A stretch of 64,000 bases of DNA from Eleginops maclovinus (Eukaryota > Chordata > Actinopteri > Perciformes > Eleginopidae). Below, piece after piece: positions 54,570-64,000 of this stretch (its first letter is position 1; each line of letters opens with the position of its first letter). The notes under the pieces were generated by a model. It did not search any database. It was not told the DNA's origin and saw nothing but the letters and a program-made list of their open reading frames with translations. The position numbers and the translations under genes were made by a program. The stretch is taken from NCBI RefSeq assembly GCF_036324505.1, contig NC_086365.1, positions 8,327,155 to 8,391,154 on the forward strand. Direction: 5' to 3'.

Positions 54570-55150
54570 ATAAGATTCTGAGCCTACAGGTGCATGTTGG
54601 GTAGGGGGGGACTCCAACAGCAACAATCAGAGCAAAGGCAACAACAAGCAGCAACACAATTCAGACATTATTGATTATGTAAATCAATATAGAAAGAAGC
54701 ATCATATTGCACATGAAACAACCAGAGCAAAATGAGATGGTACACCTTATCAATGCAATATAATAAGCAGCAGCACAACGGCAATTACCAGCCAACAGAA
54801 CCAAAATATATTAAAGGCTATCACAAGCAGATCTGTAAGACAGCAATGAAACAGCCTAAAGCAGTGGCAATACACAAACATCAGCTGAAACAACCAAAGT
54901 GACAGCATCAATCTGCAACAAATATCCCATAACACTCATGAAACACGATGATTTAGATTTCAACACTGGGTAAATCAACCGTAATGCAAAAAAAAACATC
55001 CCTCAAGTGCCATACATCTTCATAACTATTATTATCACAATCAACAGCAACCACATTCAAGCAGAAATTAGCACCAAGTATATCCCTTTAATAAACAGCA
55101 GCATCAGAAGCATCAAACAGGGACATAGCAGAAACAGGACATTAGGGGAA
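54570..55150. repeat. CAG/CAA-rich, strand-asymmetric stretch
   Basis: AACAGCAACAA, AGCAGCAACAC, AAGCAGCAGCAC and ACAGCAGCATCAG-type words recur through the plus strand, with A and C strongly exceeding T and G. It reads as a decayed trinucleotide-derived repeat rather than as coding poly-Gln, because stops are frequent. Confidence 0.6.
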
Positions 55151-56115
55151 TAAGCTCTTACCTTTATGAAGTGAAGCAGTCTTCCCCTGGCATCTCAGCA
55201 ACACAATTTGCATGTGACATTTTAAGTTGTGTGACAAAAGCCATGTGGAGTGTCACATGAGGATTGCATTACTTCAAAACATCGATGTTTACATCCTTAA
55301 ATCAGCATCAACAGCGCACAACAAAACAACAACAACCTGCAGCACAACCAATTCAGCTCAACTCAGACATGATGTGATTCACATTTGAGCAACATGTAAC
55401 ACCAATGACTTGAAGGCCTCATAATGCACAACAAGCTCAATATACATTTTTTAAAAGTTCATGAATGGCAAGATTTGCAGTTAATGGTTTTGCAAATACA
55501 GCACATTGCAAGATGAAAGCAGATAGAAGCAGCCAGAAAGCAGAACGATAACCACAGCAGTGGTAGCAGCCAAGCACACCAACAGCCAGTTCAGATGCAA
55601 GACATGAAAAATTCAAGTGTAAGTAAAAGCAGCTCTTACTTTGTTGTAGCGTAGCTCTCTAGCATTTCAACAGGACAGCAAACTCTGAAGTGTTGCAGGC
55701 CGCACAAATGTCCTCTTCATAGATGTGCTGATGTAACATAGAGGCACTTTTTGTGAATGGTTGGCTGGCTAGCAAGCTTGCTAAAATGTGAAATACACAT
55801 TTCAAGCATCAACCCTTTCAACAACAACTTAAAGAGACAATACATGTTGAAGATAAAGGTTAGCAAATGTTAACAACAGCAGCTCTGAACCTGCTTGTTG
55901 CCATCCAACAACACAGGAAACTCTCAACCGAAGATGGCCTGAAGTAACATGGAGAAACTGTTGTTTGATAGTTGGCTAGCTACTAGCTACTAAAATGCTA
56001 GCTAGCTAAAATGTTTGATGAACATGTGCATCTTCAACAACATAAGAGACAATGTTAGCATGTTTGCAAAAGCAGCTCCTACATTGCTTAGGTGTAGCAT
56101 TTAGCTCTAGCAATT
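55151..56115. repeat. Degenerate long-period tandem repeat
   Basis: AGCAGCTC or AAGCTCTTAC-type starts occur near 55152, 55628, 55878 and 56071. Between the second and third copies the same landmarks follow in order: CAAACTCT/GAAACTCT, TGTAACAT/AGTAACAT plus (A)GAG, TTGGCTGGCTAGC/TTGGCTAGCTAC, AAAATG, CAACAAC, and AGAGACAAT. Unit length is about 190-250 bp, with the first interval close to two units. Copies are heavily diverged. No family was recognised. Confidence 0.65.
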
Positions 56116-57634
56116 ATGCAGTAAGAAAGGCAACGTGGTAGCCACCCTTATGCTATATTATTATCAGCCAATTACGTTTTTCCAGCAACAACAATAAGAT
56201 TGCCGTTTTTTGCTGCTAGCCGTTAGTTTAGCAATAATCATGGACAGGTGTGCTCCGATGAAAGTCAGGCTGACCAAACGACAGACTTCTGACAGGTTGA
56301 TTAGCCCGCCTTTGTGCATCAGGGATGCGTATGATATGTTCCTGCAGGCAGCCTGAGAGGCAGAAGACATCCAGGTTGTTCTCCAGGAAGACCTATTGAT
56401 ATCAAACTTCTTTAGTGTAGCAACCATACAATATCACAACACATTAAAATGCAAGGAACAACGATACACGGATAGATAATTGTCATTGTAAAACAGAGGG
56501 TTGTGTGATAAAATGCATTAAAGTCCCATTTTGCTACGTAATAAAAGTGTATTTCGTATCCATAATGTATATTTACAAATCAACTAGTTATAAGTGGACC
56601 CAGAAGGGCTCCACTTTTACCAGTTACAAATTTGAATTCAATAGAATAATAAATATTATTCTGAAATGAGCCATAATGAGTATTTTTACTTCTATTAGAT
56701 CTTATTAGTTTTTTAACTTTTGCTCAACTTGGATTTTGAATTCAGGGCTTTTACTTGAAACTTGAATATTTTTTACACTGTAGTACTGCTACCACTAAAC
56801 GATCTGGGTACTTCTTCCACTACTGTATGCCAGTTGCATATCCATGATCTTCCAAATGTCACTATACGAAACCTTACAGTATATTATCCAAAACCTGTTT
56901 CTGTATTTTATTATACTGACTGAACAAATGTTAATTTTGTTAGCTATGTTGCCATATTGTGCTAGATGCGAGTTGTGTCAGTGGGTGTGTCGGTGGCATC
57001 TGTCCTGGCAGTGGCTCTGATTGATAGGCCTGAGCACAGAGGGGCAGTGGGAGATGAAGAGAGGTCTGATAGCAGGCCGCTAGATACTCCCTGATTCACT
57101 GTGTGTCAGATACTGATAACACTGGAGGCTCAGAGAGAGAAAGGCAGAGAGGGAAGTGAGAAGAGAAATAAGGGCCTACATGAATACTTGGAAGGGGAGA
57201 GGAGGGAAGCGAGAGGAAAAAGAGATGCTTTAGATGTCACCTCAGTGGAGAGTGTGGAGTATGGGATTGTGGTCGGTCGCTTATTTCATCACACTGACAA
57301 ATCGAGGTGTGAGTCCCATTGCTCTCGACTTCACGTTGTCAGGTGGACAAACCTCCTCACAACATGATCTCCCTCCTTTGTCTCTGCCTTTTCGACTCTC
57401 CATTGCTCTTTCTCATCTATTTTTTGTCGCTGCGTGTGTGTGCTCGCCCTGGTTTTTATTAATAACTATCTGTGGGAGATGAAATAAAGGCTGTGTGGTT
57501 TTTTTTATGTGCTTGGCGTGGACACAGTCCTGTCATTGTAATGTATGTCTTCCGATAGCACTTTGAGGATGAAAAAATGGAGTGCACCTTCCTCTCCTCT
57601 TTCTGCAGCTTCAGTGTATCAATAGCATCACTCT
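56116..57634. other. Unique non-coding DNA
   Basis: AT-rich, then a purine-rich stretch at 57120-57225. The 87-codon minus-strand frame at 56164-56427 has no recognised domain. Confidence 0.5.
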
Positions 57635-57651
57635 CCCCCCCCCCCCCCCCC
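57635..57651. repeat. Poly-C tract, 17 bases
   Basis: Uninterrupted C run inside a pyrimidine-rich stretch (57585-57775). Open frames across it are Pro, Ser and Phe-rich artefacts. Confidence 0.97.
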
Positions 57652-57775
57652 ACTTCTTCTTTCTCCCTCTCTCTTCTGTCGCAATCTATCCACTTTCCCA
57701 TTTTTTTTTCTTTTTTCTCAGATGCCCTGACCTTATCTATCCATTTTATCTCCCCCCAGTTTTCGGCGCCATTTC

Positions 57776-60599
57776 TCCTCTTCTCCGCCTGTCGCTCATC
57801 CTGGTGTCACTAGGTTTTCTGTCGCCGGGGGAGGAAGGCAAAAGGTTTCTGGAGGAAGCCAACGCAGTCAGGAGGTCACCGATGACACATGTGCACACGA
57901 ATGTACAGAGCAGAGCGCCTGATGGTCACGAGTCATTTCGTTTCTGAAACAGATGAACATTTTTGAGGCATACCTGTACATCACATGAGGAAGCATTCCA
58001 CAAATCACAACCACACCTTAGGGTGTCACATGCTCCTCATCCACACGCAACCACTGCAGACAAAAGTATGCAAGTCATGTAGCTATGTGGTTCTAACCTT
58101 TGACATCTTTTCTGTCATCAGCTTAAACTTTGCAGGATCCTCAGTGTCTGAACCAGATATCAGCACTAGTGTGTGTCTTTGCAGGTCTTCCTCTAATAGT
58201 ATATTACGTGAAGGTTTAGGAAAAAGACATTTTGAGTGTCACGGTCCCATTGTATGGAAGTTAATAAAAAGTATTGAATAAAAAAATATTGATATTAAAT
58301 AAAGGAAGCATTCAAATCCAAGTTGAAGAGGGTAGACCTTTTTGTCCAGTGTAGTGATTTATTTAAATGTTGCGTTTGAGTTGAGTTGCTTCGTCATATT
58401 TCAAAGAAATAAAAACAAGCAGTATTGAATTTTGAATTGTGGGGTTTCATAACAGACATGAAAATATTATAAAACAAGCACTGGAATCTCATATAAAGTG
58501 ATGTGTCCTGTATAGTGAATAATGAATATTAAATCTACCCATTTCTCCTTATACTTCTATAATACATAATGTGCATATAGTGGCTTCATACATTTCAAGG
58601 GCCTTTATAATAAACCAGTAAAACCTAACCAAAAAACGGGCCAACTGTTTTTGCCATTTGATCACATTTGGTGTGAAATATTATGGTTTGATGGAGCAAT
58701 AAAGGAATAAAAGACCATTTTTGAGCACCTCAGCAAATCAGAGTTAGTGATATGGAAAAAAAGAAGAAATTAAATCTCCTCCTATAAGTTTACATTGTTA
58801 AGTTTCCAGAGAAAAGGACAGTAGATATAGACATTACCTTATGTGTCTTTGTTTAAAAGACCTTTAAGGAAACACCAATTATTAATAACCAACTGGTCTC
58901 AGCTGTTAACCTTAACAACAGAAATGTATCACAATCAGCATTTCATAGTAACTTTGATTTTCAAAAGAGTCTACTTTAATTCCATCTGGATTCTGCAGAA
59001 GGAACATTAGTTTTAAATACAAAAAGTGGATGAACATATTTTCAGGATTTGGTTTCAGGTTGGAAAGAGGATTCCATTGTGGAGATTATTAAACCAGGAA
59101 AACTCACAGATGTGAAGAAATTGTCCACAAGATCCTTTTTTCTCTGTGTCAACCATTGAGTGTGAATGCCTCACAAAGCTTGTGTTATCTATCAGCAGAA
59201 AGAAAAAGCAGCTCTGGACTAAAGATTCTGTGGAAATTACATCAAATGACCAGCCGGCTCAGATTATGATTTTTTATTTATCATTTGGAAACCATTGTGT
59301 GGGGCTTAAATGCAGCTTGGACTTAAAATATGATAGAACATTTTGCCTTCTTAAAGATATTACTTCGGTAATCATTATATATGGATTGAGTTACACACAG
59401 GGGATTTCAGGATGTGCATTCAACTCCTGCTTCAAACCACTTAATATCCGCACCACTTAAAGTGTACCACAGGTCGACTGTTGAATATCCGTTTGCCAAT
59501 ATATGAGGATTGTGTCTAAATACTGTATGTGTATTTATGAATATGATCAGGCTTGTTTCATTACATCGTTTTTGTATTATTGATCAATTCGACCTTGTGT
59601 GTCTATGGGAGGCCTTTCATTTTAGATCTAGGTTACATCTGCTTGAAATGTTATAATACGTATGCTTCAATTACTTCTTTATTGATTTTTAAAGTACTTG
59701 AAAAGTCAGTTGTTAAATCAAATTTGAGCCAAGCATATCTATTAGTTTAAACATAAATGAATATACATATCAACATTTTTGACTTTGTACATGAATAAAT
59801 TAAATCTTCAGATTGTTAGACATCAGTCTCCAGCATCCTCTTTGTTTTTTTTCAAGTTTACTGCTCCAAGAATTTCCTTTACAGCAGTGACTAAATGTCT
59901 TTAAGCCATTCAGGTGTATCGTTCCATGTCCATTATACAAAATTCATGTGAACACAAGTTACAAATAGAAAATACTAGTACCCTAGCAAACCTGAAAGTT
60001 GGAAATAGTAAAAACCTATGCAGCAGCAACAACAGATTTAGCTTTAATCCTGACTAAAACAATTGCTGAGCTCCCGGTATATGTATATACATTCTGCAGG
60101 TGAGGGTGGGTACAGTATATGGTGGTTGAAGCCCAGAGGATGTGCTCTGTGTTTAGCATCGATCAGCAGGAGATGGAGGTCTGACTCGCAGCCCGGTGTT
60201 GTGTCGGCCTGCCCTAATTGATGTAATGAATGTGATTAGGTGCTATCTGAGGGATCGCAGTGCCTGGCCCTCTGCCCTTCTTCCTTATCTCCCAGGGCTT
60301 CCTGCATGGGCCCTACTGTGGACCAATAATGCATGAGAATGGGGGGAGATGGGCTGACAGGTCTAAAGATGGAGGGGTTAGCAGACACATACATCAGCAT
60401 GGCGGAAATATACAAAGATCCTTGCAATGCAAAGAAAGTCTATTGACCACCATCAGCAGCCTTTTACAATTAGAAATTCAGCGTTAAAGTGTTATTTATA
60501 ATAAAACACCAATGTGTACATTTATTTATTAAAAGTTTTATGTATGTATAAATATTTGTATTTTATTTTGTCGTTTGGACATACAGTATTTAACTTTTA
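57776..60599. other. Unique non-coding DNA
   Basis: AT-rich with no supported gene. The 104-codon frame at 59146-59460 shows no domain. 60130-60330 is a more balanced block with TAATTGATGTAATG near 60216 and GTGATTAGG near 60231, mildly enhancer-like. Confidence 0.5.
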
Positions 60600-60747
60600 T
60601 AGTATATGTTTTCTTTTATTGCACATTCTTTCTTCAACTATATATTTACAAAATGTTTTACTTGATGTCTTTTTCTATAGCATTCTTAAATGGTGCAAAA
60701 CTGAATGACCCCCGGAATGAATAAAGTGTTCTGATTCTGATTCTGAA
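60600..60747 (+). mobile_element. LINE 3' tail
   Basis: A T-rich 3' UTR-like stretch leads to GAATGAATAAAGTG and then TTCTGATTCTGATTCTGA. The AATAAA signal followed by an ATTCTG-type tail is the usual end of several teleost LINEs. The upstream boundary is approximate and no coding part remains. Confidence 0.65.
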
Positions 60748-60978
60748 AGTAATTTGTATTTATTGTCAAGACGGACTTTCGATTTGAGAAAAACTTTGGC
60801 TTTACAATATCTGTAAAATGCTGGGCTAACTGTTTCATTTTGCTTTGTGTTTCATATTCAGAAATACTTTTACCCATTTAACCTTTTTTATTTTATCTCT
60901 TGTGTCAGTCACCTATGTTGGAGGGCGAGGAGAAGAAAAGAGGCAGAGTGAACACAGTGAATTATCTACAGTGCAACA

Positions 60979-60993
60979 CTGGCATCTTGTGGA
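60979..60993 (-). promoter_or_regulatory. Weak CTCF-like motif
   Basis: GGCATCTTGTGG resembles the reverse form of the CTCF core with two departures. Confidence 0.2.
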
Positions 60994-61387
60994 GGACTGG
61001 AGTCTTGCAGATGTGACACTCCTAAAGACTCTTCAGAAATAATAATGATCAACCTCCATACATGTCATTTGGTGAGGATTTTTGAATGATTCTGGCTTCA
61101 TCACAGTTCAATACAAAATACTGCAAAGGCCATGGCTATAAGATATGTGAATATATATGTGCAGCAGCCCGCCATCCATATAAACACACTATACTGTATG
61201 GGGTATTTTCGTTTGAAACTTTTCTTTTTTTGTGGAGAAATAAATGTCAAATAACACAGTTAATCAATTAAATGTGTATGAGGATAGACATTAAAAGGTT
61301 GCATCATTGCTGACTGCAGATTACTTTTTGCCGCTATCTTTTTATTCCTTCAGCAATTATGTGCACCATACGCATATAGATAGATAG

Positions 61388-61660
61388 AATACACACACAG
61401 TGAAATTGGTCCTCTGCATTTAACCCATCCTAGTACTAGGAGCAGTGGGCAGCTATTGTGCAGCGCGCGGGAGCAATGGGGAGGGGGGATTGGAGGTGTC
61501 CGGTGCCTTGCTCAAGGGCACCACAGCAGGGCCTAGGAGGTGAACTGGGACCTCTCCAAGTAGCAGTCCACTTTCCATATTTCAAGTCTGTTCGGGGACT
61601 TGAACCAGCGACCCTACGATTCCCAGTCCAAGCCCCTACTGACTGAGCCACTGCTGGACA
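61388..61660 (-). mobile_element. tRNA-derived SINE, near complete
   Basis: On the minus strand the head has an A-box-like TGGCTCAGTCAGTAGGGG (about 61633-61650) and a B-box GGTTCAAGTCC (61596-61606), the internal promoter of RNA polymerase III. The body includes the CCCTTGAGCAAGGCACC word and the GATGGGTTAAATGCAGAGGA word seen in many fish SINEs. The 3' end is next to CACACA and TAGA simple repeats (61374-61399). A 90-codon minus-strand frame through it is not a gene. No clear target-site duplication was found. Confidence 0.85.
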
Positions 61661-63066
61661 ATAATATAAGATGAGGCAGTGATCCAGGTAAGTTGTTTTA
61701 TTAAACATGTGTTTAACATATTTTTGAGAATGTGGAACATTTGCGTGACTGAATTTCCTTGATCAGAATTAGACACTAGATGGATGGATAACGGTGATGT
61801 ATCTGTATTCTCAGCAGCTTTGCATAATGTAACAGCCTAAAGGCCTCATTATTTAAAATGGCTTTATTCAAACCTCATTTTTATTTTTTCTTGGAATACG
61901 TTTTGTAATTATGAGAGGAAACCTGGTGCATAAAGTTAAGCATTTTCCATCATTTAATTATATATCCATCCGGATTCTGTAGACATTTGGCTCTTGGTTC
62001 TCGAAACCGTTTTCATCTCACGAGTTGAATTAACCAATTGATCAAGTTTTCCCTCTTTTGACTCAGACATGCAGCAGTTTTTGCTCTGGATTTATTATTG
62101 GCTTGTTCTGATCGAGCTGCTGTTGAATGTTTGGAGTTGTGCATTGCCAAAGATGAATTTGTAGTAACAGAAAAATAGCATAGTTTATTATTTTAGACCT
62201 TTGACCTCCTGCCACTATAAAGTAGGGACTTGAAAATTCTCTCTAACCTGATGTTCTATGAGAAATCTACATTTAAAGCAAAACTACAGATTCTTGGTCC
62301 CCATGAGTTAATAATAAGGGCATTTTCAGACAGGGTAAAGATATATATATTTGCACGGTTTTTGTGTAAATTCTATTTTCATGTGAACTACAGGGTCAGT
62401 TCAGTGCATGATCCTTGGTTCTAATATGAAGTAAAGTTGACAGAAAGATAGCATCAAATGAGAAAATGAGTGATAAATGCATCGTGTGAAGACAATGTTG
62501 AGAAATACACACTCTTTTTTTATTTTACGTATGTCTATAATTAAAAATACAAAGAGCAGCTTTTTGCCATGAACAAATAGTGAAATTTTCCAATTTTTAA
62601 TTGTCAAATAGCATCTTACAGTAATAGTAACTAAACAGGTATAATATAAATAATTTATCTAAATAAAAGAAAATAAAAAATCTAGAGTTTAGATTTTTTT
62701 TTTTTTATGTTACAAACTACTTTGTGATTGGACCCCAAATTGATTATAACTTCTCAGGATGTCGCAAAACATAATTTTTCTCCAACTTAATTCATTTGGT
62801 AAAATAAAATGGTGGTCACATGTATTGGATAACATACTTGTGCTCTTGTGTGTTCTATGCCATGTCTTCCTACAATAACTCAAACCATACATACGTATAT
62901 GCTAAAGAGGGCAGTGTTACACAACAAATACTCCCTCTTTCGTTCATGCCTGTTCCTACCTTGAGAAAGAACATTATTCCTGTATGATTGAAAAGATTGA
63001 ACCTTTCTTTAATATAATCACACTGGAATAAAAAACACTGAAAGCCGTGCAAATGCTGTGTAGACA
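61661..63066. other. AT-rich unique non-coding DNA
   Basis: Contains a plus-strand CACTAGATGGAT word near 61774 that weakly resembles CTCF. No gene or further element recognised up to the repeat at 63067. Confidence 0.5.
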
Positions 63067-63365
63067 AGGCAAGGCAAGGCAATTTATATAGCACCTTTCA
63101 ACACAAGGCAATTCAAAGTGCTTTGCAAAAATGAAAGACATTAAGAGCATTTAGAAGTAGTGCATCATAACACATTATAAAAAGGCATTTAAAAACAGTC
63201 ATTTAAAAGGAAATACAATCAAATAAACAGGTATAATATATATGAATACAAGTTATAATGCAGAATAAAAGCTACAGTGCAATGTTAGATAAGAACAGAT
63301 CAATTAAAAGCAGCAAAAATAAATGTTTTCAGCCTGGATTTAAAAGTAATAAGAGAAGTAGATAG
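63067..63365. mobile_element. Teleost dispersed repeat fragment (AAGGC-tailed)
   Basis: Starts with AAGGCAAGGCAAGGC, then ATTTATATAGCACCTTTCA and CAAGGCAATTCAAAGTGCTT, and later CAGCCTGGATTTAAAAGTAA. This order of words is familiar from an abundant fish repeat. Class and full length are uncertain. It abuts the LINE tail that follows. Confidence 0.6.
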
Positions 63366-63384
63366 AGAGCAGAGAGTCTATATC

Positions 63385-63599
63385 CTATATCAGCAGATGC
63401 TTGTGTCATTTTCCCGTGTTGGAGTCTATTGAATGGTTTCTAAGGTCTTTTTTTGTGTATTTTGTAAATGGTGTGCTCCTTGTATATATTTTTGTTGTAT
63501 CTTGGGTGTGATATTGTTAAGCTGTCTTTGGCTCTTTCTGCTGTACAAACGAAAATGTGCCCCTCTGTTGGACGAATAAAGGTATTCTGATTCTGATTG
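63385..63599 (+). mobile_element. LINE 3' tail
   Basis: A T-rich 3' UTR-like stretch ends in TTGGACGAATAAAGGTATTC followed by TGATTCTGATT. The GGACGAATAAAG-ATTCTG end is typical of a teleost LINE tail. It is severely 5' truncated. It lies immediately after the AAGGC-tailed repeat, so the two insertions are adjacent or nested. Confidence 0.7.
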
Positions 63600-64000
63600 A
63601 CGTTCACAGTGATGCTGGTGATTACAGCTTTTCATGCACATTGATCATAAGCCACCCCACCATGCACTAATGCTATTAATTACAGCAAAACACCACCGAG
63701 ATTTTATATCATCAGAGGCCAACTCCAATCATTAGATTACTGTGTGTTGTGAAAATGAACTGTGAAGGTCAGTACGTCTCTCATCATAAGACCATTTTCC
63801 TTAGGGGTTTAAACACAAGCACAACATTTTCATTTCAAAGCAAAGCTTGGGACATTACAATTGCTGAGTTTTAAAAGGCCTTTGTTGAGGCTCAAAGTGA
63901 CTCAACATCATGTGGTACAGATATGAAGTTGATAAGGCTTTTTCTACATAAGATAAAGAGTATACTTTCCAATATTCTGTATTTACCAAGCCTCCCGTAT
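63600..64000. other. Unique non-coding DNA
   Basis: Contains CTATTAATTACAGC near 63672 and ATCATTAGATTAC near 63729. It may be the edge of another enhancer-like block cut by the window end. Confidence 0.5.

Noticed and set aside
61590..61655. Functional tRNA gene
   Set aside because: The A and B boxes belong to a SINE head; the element continues into a SINE body rather than ending as a mature tRNA with its own terminator.
61436..61708. 90-codon minus-strand frame
   Set aside because: Lies in the SINE and reflects its GC-rich body.

Overview
The window looks like nuclear DNA from a ray-finned fish, probably a teleost. Four kinds of evidence point that way: very long perfect (CA)n arrays, AT-rich non-coding DNA, a tRNA-derived SINE whose body reads as a common teleost type, and several short retrotransposon 3' tails ending in the ATTCTG-type motif typical of teleost LINEs. 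There are no bacterial-style operons, ribosome binding sites, CRISPR arrays or phage modules. I find no protein-coding gene that I can support. The longest open frames either read through (CA)n as Thr-His or Cys-Val repeats, or fall in low-complexity or GC-richer unique DNA without recognisable domains. I cannot name the locus.

The likely setting is a gene desert or a very large intron near a developmental regulator. This is inference. It rests on many separate blocks of 150-600 bp that look like conserved non-coding elements: free of repeats, full of TAAT/ATTA homeodomain cores, TTATC/GATAA GATA cores, POU-octamer-like and SOX/TCF-like words, and often retaining CpGs in otherwise CpG-poor DNA. 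The clearest are at about 690-1000, 1240-1700, 6440-6660, 10070-10640, 14060-14340, 22330-22600, 26890-27180, 27640-28080, 29030-29200, 31210-31460, 32140-32345, 36900-37740, 38440-39090, 42130-42440, 50690-51790 and 52015-52215.

Region by region: 1-8.7 kb is mostly unique with several enhancer-like blocks, a (TG)n tract, one CTCF-like site and exon-like segments at 5870-5984 and 6470-6532. A giant (CA)n lies at 8.73-8.99 kb. 9-20 kb is unique AT-rich DNA with a perfect 20-bp-arm hairpin (16584-16627), a good CTCF-like site (15468-15484) and a triplicated 18-mer (18837-18890). 20-24 kb is bounded by two further giant (CA)n arrays. 24-40 kb is unique DNA with strong enhancer-like blocks, ending at a G-run cluster beside the fourth giant (CA)n. 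40.4-47 kb holds a likely DNA-transposon end (about 41150), a CpG-rich block (42.1-42.6 kb) and an unexplained GC-rich island (45.3-45.8 kb). 47.6-48.1 kb is a degenerate minisatellite of about 25 bp. 50.7-52.2 kb is another cluster of enhancer-like blocks, followed by an interrupted CAT repeat. 54.6-56.1 kb is a strand-asymmetric CAG/CAA-rich zone with a degenerate long-period tandem repeat. 60-64 kb holds retrotransposon tails, a near-complete SINE and a fragment of another dispersed fish repeat.

I did not find a convincing new biological system. The observations most worth testing are the exon-like segments (6470-6532 above all), the degenerate repeat array at 55.1-56.1 kb, the 16.6 kb hairpin and the enhancer-like clusters. 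All CNE, CTCF and exon calls are pattern-based and need alignment or transcript data to confirm.
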